Source: Imbroritus primus (GTDB lineage Bacteria; Pseudomonadota; Gammaproteobacteria; Burkholderiales; Burkholderiaceae). From it: a stretch of DNA of 64,000 bases. Location: the NCBI RefSeq assembly GCF_964332355.1, contig NZ_OZ201293.1, forward strand, positions 434,001 through 498,000, in the 5' to 3' direction. The notes beneath the pieces were generated by a model that saw only the letters and a program-made list of their open reading frames with translations, was not told where the DNA came from and did not search any database. How positions within the stretch are numbered: the stretch's first letter is position 1; each line of letters begins with the position of its first letter. The translations under genes and the position numbers were made by a program. This document shows positions 14,926 to 24,273 of this stretch, piece after piece.

Positions 14926-17900
14926 ATGAATGCCCCACTAGTCATCGATGCTCGCCTTGCGGCCGACGATGCACCCGCCCGGGTGCGCGAAATTCCCTAC
15001 AACTACACATCGTTCTCCGATCGGGAAATCGTCATCCGCCTGCTGGGCTCCGAGGCCTGGCAGATGCTCGACGAGCTGCGTGCCGAGCGCCGTACCGGCC
15101 GGTCGGCGCGCATGCTGTACGAGGTGCTGGGCGACATCTGGGTGGTGCGCCGCAATCCGTACCTGCAGGAAGACCTGCTGGATAACCCGCGCCGCCGACA
15201 GATGCTGGTGGATGCGCTGAATCACCGCCTCAACGAGATCGAGAAGCGCCGGGTAGCCGATCATGCGCAGCAGCATGACGCGGGCGCCGAGGAGCGTGCG
15301 CGCCGGGTCGAGTACCTGGTGCAGCAGGCGCGGCAGGCGGTGGAAGAATTCAAGCGCGAGTTCAGCGATGCCTATGACCTGCGCAAGCGCACGCTCAAGG
15401 TGCTGGGCCGCTATACGGAGAAGGACAACATCAAGTTCGACGGGCTGTCGCGCGTCTCGCATGTGACTGATGCCACCGACTGGCGCGTCGAATATCCCTT
15501 CGTGGTACTCACGCCGGACACGGAGCGCGAGATCGCCGGACTGGTGAAGGGCTGCTTCGAACTGGGCCTGACCATTATCCCGCGCGGAGGCGGCACCGGC
15601 TATACCGGCGGCGCGATTCCGCTGACGCCGATGTCGGCCGTCATCAATACCGAGAAGCTGGAATACCTGGGCCCGGTCGAGCGCATCGACATGCCCGGCG
15701 TGGCCGAGCCCGTGCCGACGATCCTGTCGGGTGCAGGTGTGGTGACGCGCCGCGTGGCCGATGCCGCAGAAAAGGCCGGCCTCGTGTTTGCTGTGGACCC
15801 GACCTCGATCGACGCCTCGTGCATCGGCGGCAACGTCGCCATGAACGCCGGCGGCAAGAAGGCTGTGCTGTGGGGCACCGCGCTCGACAACCTCGCGTCG
15901 TGGCGCATGGTCGATCCCGACGGCAACTGGCTCGACGTGCAGCGCCTCGACCACAACCTCGGCAAGATCCACGATGCACCGATGGTCCGCTTCTCGCTGA
16001 CCTGGTCGGATGGCAAGCGCGCGCCCGGCGAAGCCGTGCTGCGCACCGAGACGCTGGAAATCGAAGGCCGCCGCTTCCGCAAGGAAGGTCTCGGCAAGGA
16101 CGTGACTGACAAATTCCTGTCGGGCCTGCCGGGCGTGCAGAAGGAAGGCTGTGACGGCATCATCACCAGCGCGCGCTGGATCCTGCACCGCATGCCGAAG
16201 CAGACGCGCACCGTGTGCCTGGAGTTCTTCGGGCAGGCGCGCGATGCGATTCCGAGCATCGTCGAGATCAAGGATTACCTCGACGCCGAAACCCGCAAGG
16301 GTGGCGCCATCCTGGCCGGCCTGGAGCATCTGGACGAGCGTTACCTGCGTGCCGTGGGCTACGCCACCAAGAGCAAGCGCAACGCCTTCCCGAAGATGGT
16401 GCTGATCGGCGATATCGTCGGCGACGATGAAGACGCCGTGGCGCGCGCCACCTCGGAAGTGGTGCGCATGGCCAATGGCAAGAGCGGCGAAGGTTTCGTG
16501 GCGGTGAGCCCCGAGGCGCGCAAGAAGTTCTGGCTCGACCGCTCGCGTACCGCCGCCATCGCGCGCCATACCAACGCCTTCAAGATCAACGAAGACGTGG
16601 TGATTCCGCTCAACCGCATGGGTGAGTACACCGACGGCATCGAGCGCATCAATATCGAACTGTCGATCAAGAACAAACTGAAACTGGTGGATGCGCTCGA
16701 GGCCTTCTTTGCCAAGGGCGACCTGCCGCTAGGCCGCAGCGACGACGCCAATGAGATCCCCAGCGCCGAACTGCTGGAAGACCGCGTGCAGCAGGCGCTG
16801 GCGCTGGTGCAGGCGGTGCGCGGCCGCTGGCAGTATCTGCAGGGCCATCTCGATACGCCGCTGGTGCAGGCGCGCGCCGCACTGGTCGGCCACGGCCTGG
16901 GCCTGCTCGGCCAGACCTTCGAGCAGCGCCAGCTGGAGCAGCCGGAGACCACGCTGTTCCACCTGCTGCAAGACCGCACCATCCGCGTATCGTGGAAGAA
17001 CGAGCTGCGCGCCGAGCTGCGCAAGATCTTCAACGGCGGCGAGTTCAAGCCAATCCTCGATGCGGCGCAGGCGATCCACAAGGACGTGCTGCGCGGCCGC
17101 GTGTTCGTGGCGCTGCACATGCACGCCGGCGACGGCAACGTGCACACCAACATTCCGGTGAACTCGGACGACTACGAGATGCTGCAGGACGCCCACAAGG
17201 CGGTGGACCGCATCATGGCGCTGGCACGTTCGCTGGACGGCGTGATCTCGGGCGAGCATGGCATCGGCATCACCAAGCTGGAATACCTGACCGATCAGGA
17301 GATCGGTGATTTCCGCGACTACAAGCAGCGCGTCGATCCGCACGGCCGCTTCAACAAGGGCAAGCTGCTGCGCGACGGCGGGATCGCCGCTGACCTGCGC
17401 AATGCCTATACGCCGTCGTTCGGGCTGATGGGGCACGAGTCGATCATCATGCAGCAGAGCGACATCGGCGCGATTTCGGACAGCATCAAGGACTGCCTGC
17501 GCTGCGGCAAGTGCAAGCCAGTGTGCGCCACGCACGTGCCGCGCGCCAACTTGCTGTACAGCCCGCGCAACAAGATTCTGGCGACCTCGCTGCTGATCGA
17601 AGCCTTCCTGTACGAAGAGCAGACGCGCCGCGGCGTGTCGATCAAGCACTGGGACGAGTTCTCGGACGTGGCCGGTCACTGCACGGTGTGCCACAAGTGC
17701 GTGACGCCGTGCCCGGTGAAAATCGACTTCGGCGATGTCACCATGAACATGCGCAACCTGTTGCGCAAGATGGGCCAGCGCAAGTTCAACCCCGGCACGG
17801 CGGCGTCGATGTTCTTCCTGAACGCGACCAATCCGCAGACCATCAACTTCACCCGCAAGGTGATGATCGAGTGGGGCTACAAGGCGCAGCGTATCGCTCA

Positions 17901-18915
17901 TGACTTCATGAAGAAGCTGGCGAAGAAGCAGACGGCGCATCCACCCGCTACGGTCGGCAAGCCGCCGGTCCGCGAGCAGGTGATCCACTTCGTCAACAAG
18001 AAGATGCCGGGCAACCTGCCGAAGAAATCGGCGCGCGCGCTACTCGATATCGAGGACAACGAGATCGTGCCGATCATCCGCAATCCGCAGACCACCACGG
18101 CGGATACGGAGGCGGTGTTCTACTTCCCGGGCTGTGGTTCGGAGCGCCTCTTCAGCCAGGTAGGGCTCGCCACGCAGGCGATGCTGTGGCATGCCGGCGT
18201 GCAGACCGTGATGCCGCCGGGCTACCTGTGCTGCGGCTATCCGCAGCGCGGCAGCGGCGACTTCGACAAGGCGGAGAAGATGATCACCGACAACCGGGTG
18301 CTCTTCCACCGCGTGGCGACCACGCTGAACTACCTCGACATCAAGACCGTGGTGGTGTCGTGCGGCACCTGCTACGACCAGCTGGCCGGGTACCAGTTCG
18401 ACAAGATCTTCCCCGGCTGCCGCATCATCGACATCCACGAGTTCCTGCTCGAGAAGGGCCTGAAGCTCGACGGTGTGACCGGCACGCGCTACATGTACCA
18501 CGACCCGTGCCACACGCCGATGAAGCTGCAGGATCCGCTCAAGACGGTGAACGCGCTGATGGGGGCGCAGAACGGCAGCGCCGGCGCGATCGAGAAGAAC
18601 GACCGCTGCTGCGGCGAATCGGGCACGCTCGCGGTGACGCGCCCCGACGTGTCGACGCAGGTGCGCTTCCGCAAGGAAGAGGAAATGCGCAAAGGCGCGG
18701 ACAAGCTGCGCGACGCCGATGCATTCAAGGGTGAAGTGAAGATCCTCACCAGCTGCCCGTCGTGCCTGCAGGGCCTGTCGCGCTACAACGACGACAGCGG
18801 CACCACGGCCGACTACATCGTGGTCGAAATGGCCCGCCACGTGCTCGGCGAGAACTGGCTGGTCGACTTCGTGAACAAGGCCAACAACGGTGGTATTGAA
18901 CGGGTGCTGGTATGA
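14926..18915 (+). CDS. DUF3683 FAD-linked oxidoreductase fused to 4Fe-4S and CCG domains
   Basis: 1329 residues. An N-terminal DUF3683 domain (about 1-175) leads into an FAD-binding-4 domain (about 190-340; PRGGGTGYTGGA) and a FAD-oxidase C-terminal domain reaching about 820 (HMHAGDGNVHTNIPV and SGEHGIGITK). A ferredoxin-like pair follows with CLRCGKCKPVC near 856 and CTVCHKCVTPCP near 919. Two CCG (heterodisulfide-reductase-D) units end the protein (FPGCGSERLF with YLCCGYP; DPCH with DRCCGESG). This is GlcD, GlcF and related parts in one chain, implying oxidation of a D-2-hydroxyacid with electrons passed via Fe-S clusters. The substrate is unknown. It overlaps the HIT gene by ATGA. Confidence 0.9.
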   Translation: MNAPLVIDARLAADDAPARVREIPYNYTSFSDREIVIRLLGSEAWQMLDELRAERRTGRSARMLYEVLGDIWVVRRNPYLQEDLLDNPRRRQMLVDALNHRLNEIEKRRVADHAQQHDAGAEERARRVEYLVQQARQAVEEFKREFSDAYDLRKRTLKVLGRYTEKDNIKFDGLSRVSHVTDATDWRVEYPFVVLTPDTEREIAGLVKGCFELGLTIIPRGGGTGYTGGAIPLTPMSAVINTEKLEYLGPVERIDMPGVAEPVPTILSGAGVVTRRVADAAEKAGLVFAVDPTSIDASCIGGNVAMNAGGKKAVLWGTALDNLASWRMVDPDGNWLDVQRLDHNLGKIHDAPMVRFSLTWSDGKRAPGEAVLRTETLEIEGRRFRKEGLGKDVTDKFLSGLPGVQKEGCDGIITSARWILHRMPKQTRTVCLEFFGQARDAIPSIVEIKDYLDAETRKGGAILAGLEHLDERYLRAVGYATKSKRNAFPKMVLIGDIVGDDEDAVARATSEVVRMANGKSGEGFVAVSPEARKKFWLDRSRTAAIARHTNAFKINEDVVIPLNRMGEYTDGIERINIELSIKNKLKLVDALEAFFAKGDLPLGRSDDANEIPSAELLEDRVQQALALVQAVRGRWQYLQGHLDTPLVQARAALVGHGLGLLGQTFEQRQLEQPETTLFHLLQDRTIRVSWKNELRAELRKIFNGGEFKPILDAAQAIHKDVLRGRVFVALHMHAGDGNVHTNIPVNSDDYEMLQDAHKAVDRIMALARSLDGVISGEHGIGITKLEYLTDQEIGDFRDYKQRVDPHGRFNKGKLLRDGGIAADLRNAYTPSFGLMGHESIIMQQSDIGAISDSIKDCLRCGKCKPVCATHVPRANLLYSPRNKILATSLLIEAFLYEEQTRRGVSIKHWDEFSDVAGHCTVCHKCVTPCPVKIDFGDVTMNMRNLLRKMGQRKFNPGTAASMFFLNATNPQTINFTRKVMIEWGYKAQRIAHDFMKKLAKKQTAHPPATVGKPPVREQVIHFVNKKMPGNLPKKSARALLDIEDNEIVPIIRNPQTTTADTEAVFYFPGCGSERLFSQVGLATQAMLWHAGVQTVMPPGYLCCGYPQRGSGDFDKAEKMITDNRVLFHRVATTLNYLDIKTVVVSCGTCYDQLAGYQFDKIFPGCRIIDIHEFLLEKGLKLDGVTGTRYMYHDPCHTPMKLQDPLKTVNALMGAQNGSAGAIEKNDRCCGESGTLAVTRPDVSTQVRFRKEEEMRKGADKLRDADAFKGEVKILTSCPSCLQGLSRYNDDSGTTADYIVVEMARHVLGENWLVDFVNKANNGGIERVLV

Positions 18916-19376
18916 ACGAACCGAAAGTCATCAACGAACCGACAGTCGTGAAGGGCTGCGAACTGTGCGAGCAGGATGGCGGCGAGGTGATCTGGCGCCA
19001 TCCGCTGGCGCGTGTGATCCTGGTCGAGGAAGAGCATTTCCCCGGCTTCTGCCGCGTGGTGTGGAACGACCATGTGGCGGAGATCGGCGACCTCTCCGAT
19101 GAGGATCGCGACTGGCTGATGCGCGTGGTGGTCACGGTGGAACGCGCGATCCGCGAGGTGCTGCAGCCGCAGAAGGTGAATATCGCCTCGCTCGGCAACC
19201 TCGTGCCGCACATCCACTGGCACGTGATCCCGCGCGATCCGTGGGACAGCTATTTCCCCGATCCGCCGTGGGGCAAGACACCGCGCCGCAATGCCGACAT
19301 CGGCCTGCAGGCGGCACGCCGGGCCCAGTTGCCGCAGCTGACCGCGCTGCTGCAGAGCCGGCTCGCGGCACTCTGA
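18912..19376 (+). CDS. HIT-family nucleotide-binding hydrolase
   Basis: 154 residues. The histidine triad is intact in PHIHWHVIPR (near residue 100-109), with the family's ASLGNLVPH just before it. An N-terminal CELCEQDGG pair of cysteines may be structural. HIT enzymes hydrolyse or transfer nucleoside phosphates or phosphoramidates; the exact substrate is not predictable. The start overlaps the DUF3683 stop (ATGA), so the two genes are translationally coupled, an arrangement also kept in related genomes. It converges on a LysR gene. Confidence 0.92.
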   Translation: MNEPKVINEPTVVKGCELCEQDGGEVIWRHPLARVILVEEEHFPGFCRVVWNDHVAEIGDLSDEDRDWLMRVVVTVERAIREVLQPQKVNIASLGNLVPHIHWHVIPRDPWDSYFPDPPWGKTPRRNADIGLQAARRAQLPQLTALLQSRLAAL

Positions 19377-19446
19377 TACGGGGGCATCGGGAGGCGTCAA
19401 GCGTCTTCCGGTGTCTTCCGCGCGATCCCGGCGCGGTATCCCGGCA

Positions 19447-20373
19447 TCAGCCGCCGCTTTCCAGATGCGGGCGCATCAGCGCCTCGAACCATTCCACGAA
19501 AACGGCCAGCCGCCGCGAGCGCTGGCGCCGGTGCGGATAGACGATCGACACCGGCATGGGCGCGGCGCGGTAGGCGGGCATGACCTCCACCAGTTGCCCC
19601 GCGTCCAGCAAGTCCCCGACGTCGTAGCGCGGGATCTGCATCAGGCCCAGTCCGGCGACGCAGCAGGCAATATAGCTTTCCGCATTGTTGGCGATGACCC
19701 GGCTCGGCATCTCGAGCGTGTGCGTGTCGCCGTTACCCCCATCGTCGTGCGCCACATATTCCCAGGGGACTTCGCGCCCGGTGCGCGGCGAGGCGTAGCC
19801 GATGGCCCAGTGTCCGTTCGACAGGTCGCCGGGACGTACCGGCTCGCCATGCGCGCGCAGGTACGCGGGGCTGGCGCAGTTGATCAGGGCGATCTGGCCG
19901 AGCGGCCGCACGACCAGGCTGCTCTCGTGCAGCGCGCCGATGCGTACCGCGCAGTCCACGCCTTCTCCCACGAGATCGATGGCGCGGTCGGTCGACCCGA
20001 GCGCCAGCTGCAGCCGCGGATGGCGCTGCAGCAGCCCGGGCAGGGCAGGGGCGATCAGGCGGCGGGCGATGCGGCTGGGGACATCGATGCTCAGCCGGCC
20101 GGAGACCTGATGCTGGCTGGCCTGGAACAGCTGGTCGATGTCTTCCGCTTCGGCCAGCAGCGGGCGCACGCGCGCCAGCAACTGCTCGCCATCGGCCGTG
20201 AGCCGCACCCGCCGCGTGGTCCGGTGCAGCAGGCGCACGCCCAGCCGGGTTTCCATCTGCTGGATGGCCGCGGACACCGAGGCCCGCGGGATGTCGAGGG
20301 CCTGCGCGGCCCGGATGAAGCTGCCCATGTCCGCGACCTGGGCGAACACGCGGTACTGGTCGAATCTGTCCAT
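19447..20373 (-). CDS. LysR-family transcriptional regulator
   Basis: 308 residues. The N-terminal winged HTH (FDQYRVFAQVADMGSFIRAAQ, then SVSAAIQQMETRLGVRLLHRTTR) is followed by a type-2 periplasmic-binding-like effector domain (about 90-300). It belongs to the large subgroup with a DRFDQ-type start that often controls nearby oxidoreductases. It is the last gene of a minus-strand series after the SDR and DUF924 genes, 38 bp beyond the latter. The SDR gene is a plausible target, but no divergent promoter exists here. Confidence 0.9.
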   Translation of the reverse strand: MDRFDQYRVFAQVADMGSFIRAAQALDIPRASVSAAIQQMETRLGVRLLHRTTRRVRLTADGEQLLARVRPLLAEAEDIDQLFQASQHQVSGRLSIDVPSRIARRLIAPALPGLLQRHPRLQLALGSTDRAIDLVGEGVDCAVRIGALHESSLVVRPLGQIALINCASPAYLRAHGEPVRPGDLSNGHWAIGYASPRTGREVPWEYVAHDDGGNGDTHTLEMPSRVIANNAESYIACCVAGLGLMQIPRYDVGDLLDAGQLVEVMPAYRAAPMPVSIVYPHRRQRSRRLAVFVEWFEALMRPHLESGG

Positions 20374-20411
20374 GTGCCGGATCTGCCGATCTCAAGTGAA
20401 GGCTGCTCTGG

Positions 20412-21068
20412 TCAGCCTGCGAATCCGCCCTGATCCAGAAAGGCCTGCTCCTGCGCCGTCATGCTGCGTCCCAGCAGGGCATTGCGATGCGGGAAGCGGC
20501 CGAAGCGCCTGATAATTGCCGCATGCGCTTTTGCATGGTCGAGCCACGGACGGCCGAGGCGCCGGTTCAGCGCCACGGACAGCTGCTGGTCGGCCATGTT
20601 CTCCGAATGTGCAAACGGCAGGTAGAAGAATAGCCGCAATTCGGGATCGACCTGCAGATCGAACTTCATCTCGATGGCCTGCCGGGCAATCCGCCGGGCC
20701 TGCGCGTCCGTCGCATACATGCCGGCGGTTTGCCGGAAGGCATTGCGCGGAAACTGATCCAGCAGGATCAGCAATGCGAGCGCGCCGTCGGCTGTTTCGG
20801 CCCAGGCATCGAGCGCGCCGGCAGCGGCGGCGTGGTGCAGATCGAGATAGCGTGCGCGAAACCAGAGATCGAACTGCGGCCGCTGGCTGAACCAGTCGGC
20901 GCGGACGGTGTGCCACCAGCGCACGATGTCCGTGGCCGTCTGTTCATGGTCGGACTGGCCCGCGTTGTCCGGCGGCACCGCTGTCATGCGTGCCGCCGGA
21001 TCAACGGATCGTGCTGCTTGCACAGGACTGCACGCGCACCCTGCAGGCGCGTCGTTGACGGCATGCAT
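20412..21068 (-). CDS. DUF924 family protein
   Basis: 218 residues from the ATG at 21068, two bases past the SDR stop. The DUF924 pattern is clear from about residue 45: TDIVRWWHTVRADWF, WFRARYLDLH, LILLDQFPRNAFR, FFYLPFAHSE and RRFGRFPHRNALLGR. The fold is a TPR-like all-helical domain of unknown function. The N-terminal about 45 residues are low in conservation; an internal ATG at 20987 is an alternative start. It is probably cotranscribed with the SDR gene. Confidence 0.85.
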   Translation of the reverse strand: MHAVNDAPAGCACSPVQAARSVDPAARMTAVPPDNAGQSDHEQTATDIVRWWHTVRADWFSQRPQFDLWFRARYLDLHHAAAAGALDAWAETADGALALLILLDQFPRNAFRQTAGMYATDAQARRIARQAIEMKFDLQVDPELRLFFYLPFAHSENMADQQLSVALNRRLGRPWLDHAKAHAAIIRRFGRFPHRNALLGRSMTAQEQAFLDQGGFAG

Positions 21069-21070
21069 GC

Positions 21071-21844
21071 TCACTTCGTGGTGTAGCCGCCATTGATCAG
21101 GATCGTCTGGCCGGTGATCCACCAGCCGTCGCTCACCAGATGGCGGATGAAAGGCACCACGTCCTCGATGTCCGTCAGGCCCGTCTTGCTGAATGGCGAC
21201 AGCGCCGCGGCGGTCTTGTGGTAAGCCACGGCATCCACGCCTTCCGCCGGATAGAAGAACGGCGTATCCATCGGGCCCGGGCCGACGGCGGTGACCGAGA
21301 TGCCGCGTGCGCCGAACTCCTTGGCCGCGGCACGCGTGAAGTGCTCCACGGGCGCCTTGGTGCCGGCGTACGACGCGTAGAACGGCGTGAACGCGCCCAG
21401 CAGCGACGTGACCAGCGTGCAGATCTTGCCGTTGTCGTTGACATGCTTGCCTGCTTCGCGCAGGAAGAAGAACGCCGACTTGGCATTGACCGCGCTCATC
21501 TCGTCGTATTCGGCCTCGGTAATCTCCACGAACGGTTTCTTGAGCACCTTGCCCACGGTATTGATGGCGATGTCGGGTCGGCCGACGGCTGCCACTGCAT
21601 CGGCGAAAAGCTTTTCCATGGCGGCGGCGCTGGTCAGGTCGGCCTGCAGCGCCACGGCTCGCGCGCCCGCCCGCTCGACTGCTGCCACCGTCTTGTCGGC
21701 ATCGGCCTTGCTGGCGGCGCTGTTGTAATGGATGACGACGGCCTTGGCGCCCTGCTCGGCCAGATCGCGCGCGATCAGCCCGCCGAGGTTCTTGGCGCCG
21801 CCGGCGATGAGGGCGGTCTTGCCGCGGATGGAATGGTCAGCCAT
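21071..21844 (-). CDS. Short-chain dehydrogenase/reductase
   Basis: 257 residues, the standard classical SDR length. The nucleotide motif is ALIAGGAKNLGG, a GxxxGxG variant. The catalytic set appears as TSLLGAFTPFYASYAGTK, giving Ser, Tyr and Lys in YxxxK, with the NAKSAFFFLREA helix before it. The C-terminus ends GWWITGQTILINGGYTTK. NADP(H) preference is suggested by the basic or small residues after strand two, but substrate is unknown. An AGGAG box seven bases before the ATG at 21844 fixes the start. DUF924 follows directly. Confidence 0.92.
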   Translation of the reverse strand: MADHSIRGKTALIAGGAKNLGGLIARDLAEQGAKAVVIHYNSAASKADADKTVAAVERAGARAVALQADLTSAAAMEKLFADAVAAVGRPDIAINTVGKVLKKPFVEITEAEYDEMSAVNAKSAFFFLREAGKHVNDNGKICTLVTSLLGAFTPFYASYAGTKAPVEHFTRAAAKEFGARGISVTAVGPGPMDTPFFYPAEGVDAVAYHKTAAALSPFSKTGLTDIEDVVPFIRHLVSDGWWITGQTILINGGYTTK

Positions 21845-21991
21845 GGCACATCTCCTGTGTGAGTGTCGATGCCTGAGCATAGGCGGAGCGGCGCGCGCGA
21901 TAAACCGGCTTCTCCTGGATGGATTGTCCGGAATATCGATCCAATCGCGCGTGCAGGGCGGCGGTGCGTCCGTGGCGGGTTGGCCGCACCG

Positions 21992-22019
21992 ATAAAAAGA
22001 ACCGGGCCGCAGCCCGGTT
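21992..22019 (-). terminator. Rho-independent terminator of the TonB receptor gene
   Basis: On the minus strand ACCGGGC and GCCCGGT form a 7-bp stem with a 4-base loop, followed by TCTTTTTATC. It lies about 20 bases beyond the receptor stop. Confidence 0.8.
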
Positions 22020-22041
22020 TCCGGTTGCCGATCCAGCCTGA

Positions 22042-24201
22042 TCAGAATTTCCAGTTGGCCGTCAGCATGGCCGAGCGTCCCGGCGCGACGTTGGCGAACA
22101 GGCCGACGTGCGAGCCGTCGTAGATGGTCTTGTCGGCCAGGTTGTTGACGTTCAGGCGCACGTCGAAGTGCTTGTTGAAGCGGTAGCTGGCCATCGCATC
22201 GAAGCGCCAGTACGACGGCAGCACCAGCGTGTTGGCATCGTTGGCGAAGCGGTTGGACATGTAGAACGCGCCGCCGCCAATGGTAAAGGCTGGCGTGATC
22301 TTGTACGTGGTCCACAGGCTGAAGCTTTGCTTGGCGACATACTTGAGCTGCTTGCCGGCATTGCCGCCGGCGCCGTCGGCCAGCAGTTTCGGGTTCAGGT
22401 AGGTATAGCCGCCAAACACGCCCCACTGCGGCGTCACCTGCCCGGAGAAGCCGAGTTCGATGCCGGTGGCGCGGCTCTTGCCAATCAGTTCGATGTCGCC
22501 GAGTGCGTTTTCGGCGCGCTGGTTTTTCTTCTCGGTGCGGAACACGGCGGCAGTCAGCGAGAGCTGTTCGTCGAGCACATCCCACTTGGTACCGAGTTCG
22601 ATGCTGCGGTTGCGTTCCGGATCGAGGTTGGCGTTGCCCGCCGACAGGCCACCGCCGGCTGCGCCATCCGCGCCGCCCGACTGGCCGAGCGTTTCGCCCG
22701 ACGGGTTGGAGGAGGTGCTGTAGGTCAGGTAGACGCTGCCGTTCGGCGCGGGTTTGTAGACCACGCCCGCCTGGTAGTTGAAGATGGTCGAGTCGTTGGT
22801 GAGCGTACCGTTGGTGACGTTGTAGTCATCGAGGCGCAGGCCGACATTAACATCCCACTTGTCCGACAGGTGCATGGTGTCGGTGGCATAGAGGGCGCGC
22901 GTCTTGGTGCGGTTGGCCAGCGTGTTGCGCGGGCCGAAACTGGTGACGCCGGTGTATGGGCCGTTCGGATCCGGGTTCTGCAGGTCGACGCGTGGAATCG
23001 CGCCAGCGGCCGCCGTGCCGGTCTTGATCTCCTCGCGGCTGAATTCGACGCCGGCGGCGAAGCTATGGCGGATCGTGCCGGTGGTGAAGCTGCCGCTCAA
23101 GTCTGTCTGGTTGATCAGCGAGGTGGTCACCGAGTTGCGGGTGCGGGCATCGCGGTTCACCATGCCGGTCGGCACGTGGATGGTCGGGCGTGTCATCACG
23201 TACTGGTTCAGCGTTGAACCGTAGCGCGTGATGTTGCGCAGTTTCAGGCCCTGGCTGAAGCTGTGCTCGATTTCGACGGTGGCGAGGTCGGCCTCATTCT
23301 TGCGGAAGTCCCGCGTGGTCGAGCCATAGAAATTCTCGCCGTTCACCACGACCGGCCGGCCGGTGTTGTTGATCGTATCGAATGGATGGCCGAGATCCGG
23401 TGTTTCGTCGGAGCGCAGCGCGTAGTAGCTGAGCGTGGCGCGCGTCGGCCCGTTCAGGCCGAGCGTCAGTGATGGCGCGATGCCCCAGCGTTCGACATCG
23501 GGACCATTGCGGCCGGCGACATCGGCCTTGTGGGCCATGGCGTTCAGGCGGAAGGCGGCGTTCTCGCCGGCCCAGTTGCCATCGACGGTGGTGCGGAAGG
23601 CATTGTCGGTGCCCACGCCGACGGAACCGGCGGCGAAGGTCTCGGCCTTCGGTGTCTTGGTCACCAGGTTGATGGAGCCGCCCGTGGCGCCGCGCCCACT
23701 GTAGGCCGAGCCCGGGCCTTTGACGATTTCCACGGACTCGAGGTTGAATGCCTCATGGGTGAACCGACCCACATCCCGCATGCCGTCGATCATGATGTCG
23801 GTACTGGCTTCATAGCCGCGGATGAACGGCCGGTCACCGACCGGCGTACCACCTTCGCCTGAACCCAATGTCACACCCGGGACGGTGCGCAGGATATCGG
23901 TGAGCGAGGCAGCGCCGCGTTCCTCGATGATTTCCTGTGGAATGACCGTGACCGTCTTGGGCGTGTCGAGCAGCGGCGCCGTAAACTTGGGCGAAGACGC
24001 GCGCGAGGTCTGGTAGGGAGTGTCACCAGGGGCGCGGACCTGCACTTCCGGCAGGGTTGTAGCGGCCTGGCTGGTTGCTGCCTGAGCGGGGGCAGCAGTC
24101 TGCGCGTGGGCGGCGCCGAAGACCAGTGCCGTGGCAGCGGCGAACAGGGTCGGTTGCACTTTGAAGGCCGCGCCTTCGCGCGGGGTGTTTCGACGAGACA
24201 T
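22042..24201 (-). CDS. TonB-dependent siderophore receptor (Fiu/FhuE-like)
   Basis: 719 residues. A signal peptide (about 1-33, cleavage after AHA) is followed by the plug domain (about 60-200): LLDTPKTVTVIPQEIIEERGAASLTDILRTVPGV is read across 64-97, with DIMIDGMRDVG and VEIVKGPGSAYSGRGATGG after it. A 22-strand barrel ends in the terminal aromatic NWKF. The plug resembles catecholate siderophore receptors such as Fiu. No N-terminal STN signalling domain precedes the plug, so it is a transport receptor and not a FecA-type transducer. It lies 72 bp after fecR in a fecI-fecR-receptor order, which implies iron control. Confidence 0.9.
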   Translation of the reverse strand: MSRRNTPREGAAFKVQPTLFAAATALVFGAAHAQTAAPAQAATSQAATTLPEVQVRAPGDTPYQTSRASSPKFTAPLLDTPKTVTVIPQEIIEERGAASLTDILRTVPGVTLGSGEGGTPVGDRPFIRGYEASTDIMIDGMRDVGRFTHEAFNLESVEIVKGPGSAYSGRGATGGSINLVTKTPKAETFAAGSVGVGTDNAFRTTVDGNWAGENAAFRLNAMAHKADVAGRNGPDVERWGIAPSLTLGLNGPTRATLSYYALRSDETPDLGHPFDTINNTGRPVVVNGENFYGSTTRDFRKNEADLATVEIEHSFSQGLKLRNITRYGSTLNQYVMTRPTIHVPTGMVNRDARTRNSVTTSLINQTDLSGSFTTGTIRHSFAAGVEFSREEIKTGTAAAGAIPRVDLQNPDPNGPYTGVTSFGPRNTLANRTKTRALYATDTMHLSDKWDVNVGLRLDDYNVTNGTLTNDSTIFNYQAGVVYKPAPNGSVYLTYSTSSNPSGETLGQSGGADGAAGGGLSAGNANLDPERNRSIELGTKWDVLDEQLSLTAAVFRTEKKNQRAENALGDIELIGKSRATGIELGFSGQVTPQWGVFGGYTYLNPKLLADGAGGNAGKQLKYVAKQSFSLWTTYKITPAFTIGGGAFYMSNRFANDANTLVLPSYWRFDAMASYRFNKHFDVRLNVNNLADKTIYDGSHVGLFANVAPGRSAMLTANWKF

Positions 24202-24273
24202 GAGCTAATCCTTGGTTCTTTTTCGAAAGGGCTTCGGATAGCTTGTGCAATGAGCTCGCGAAAAGTGTTCACC

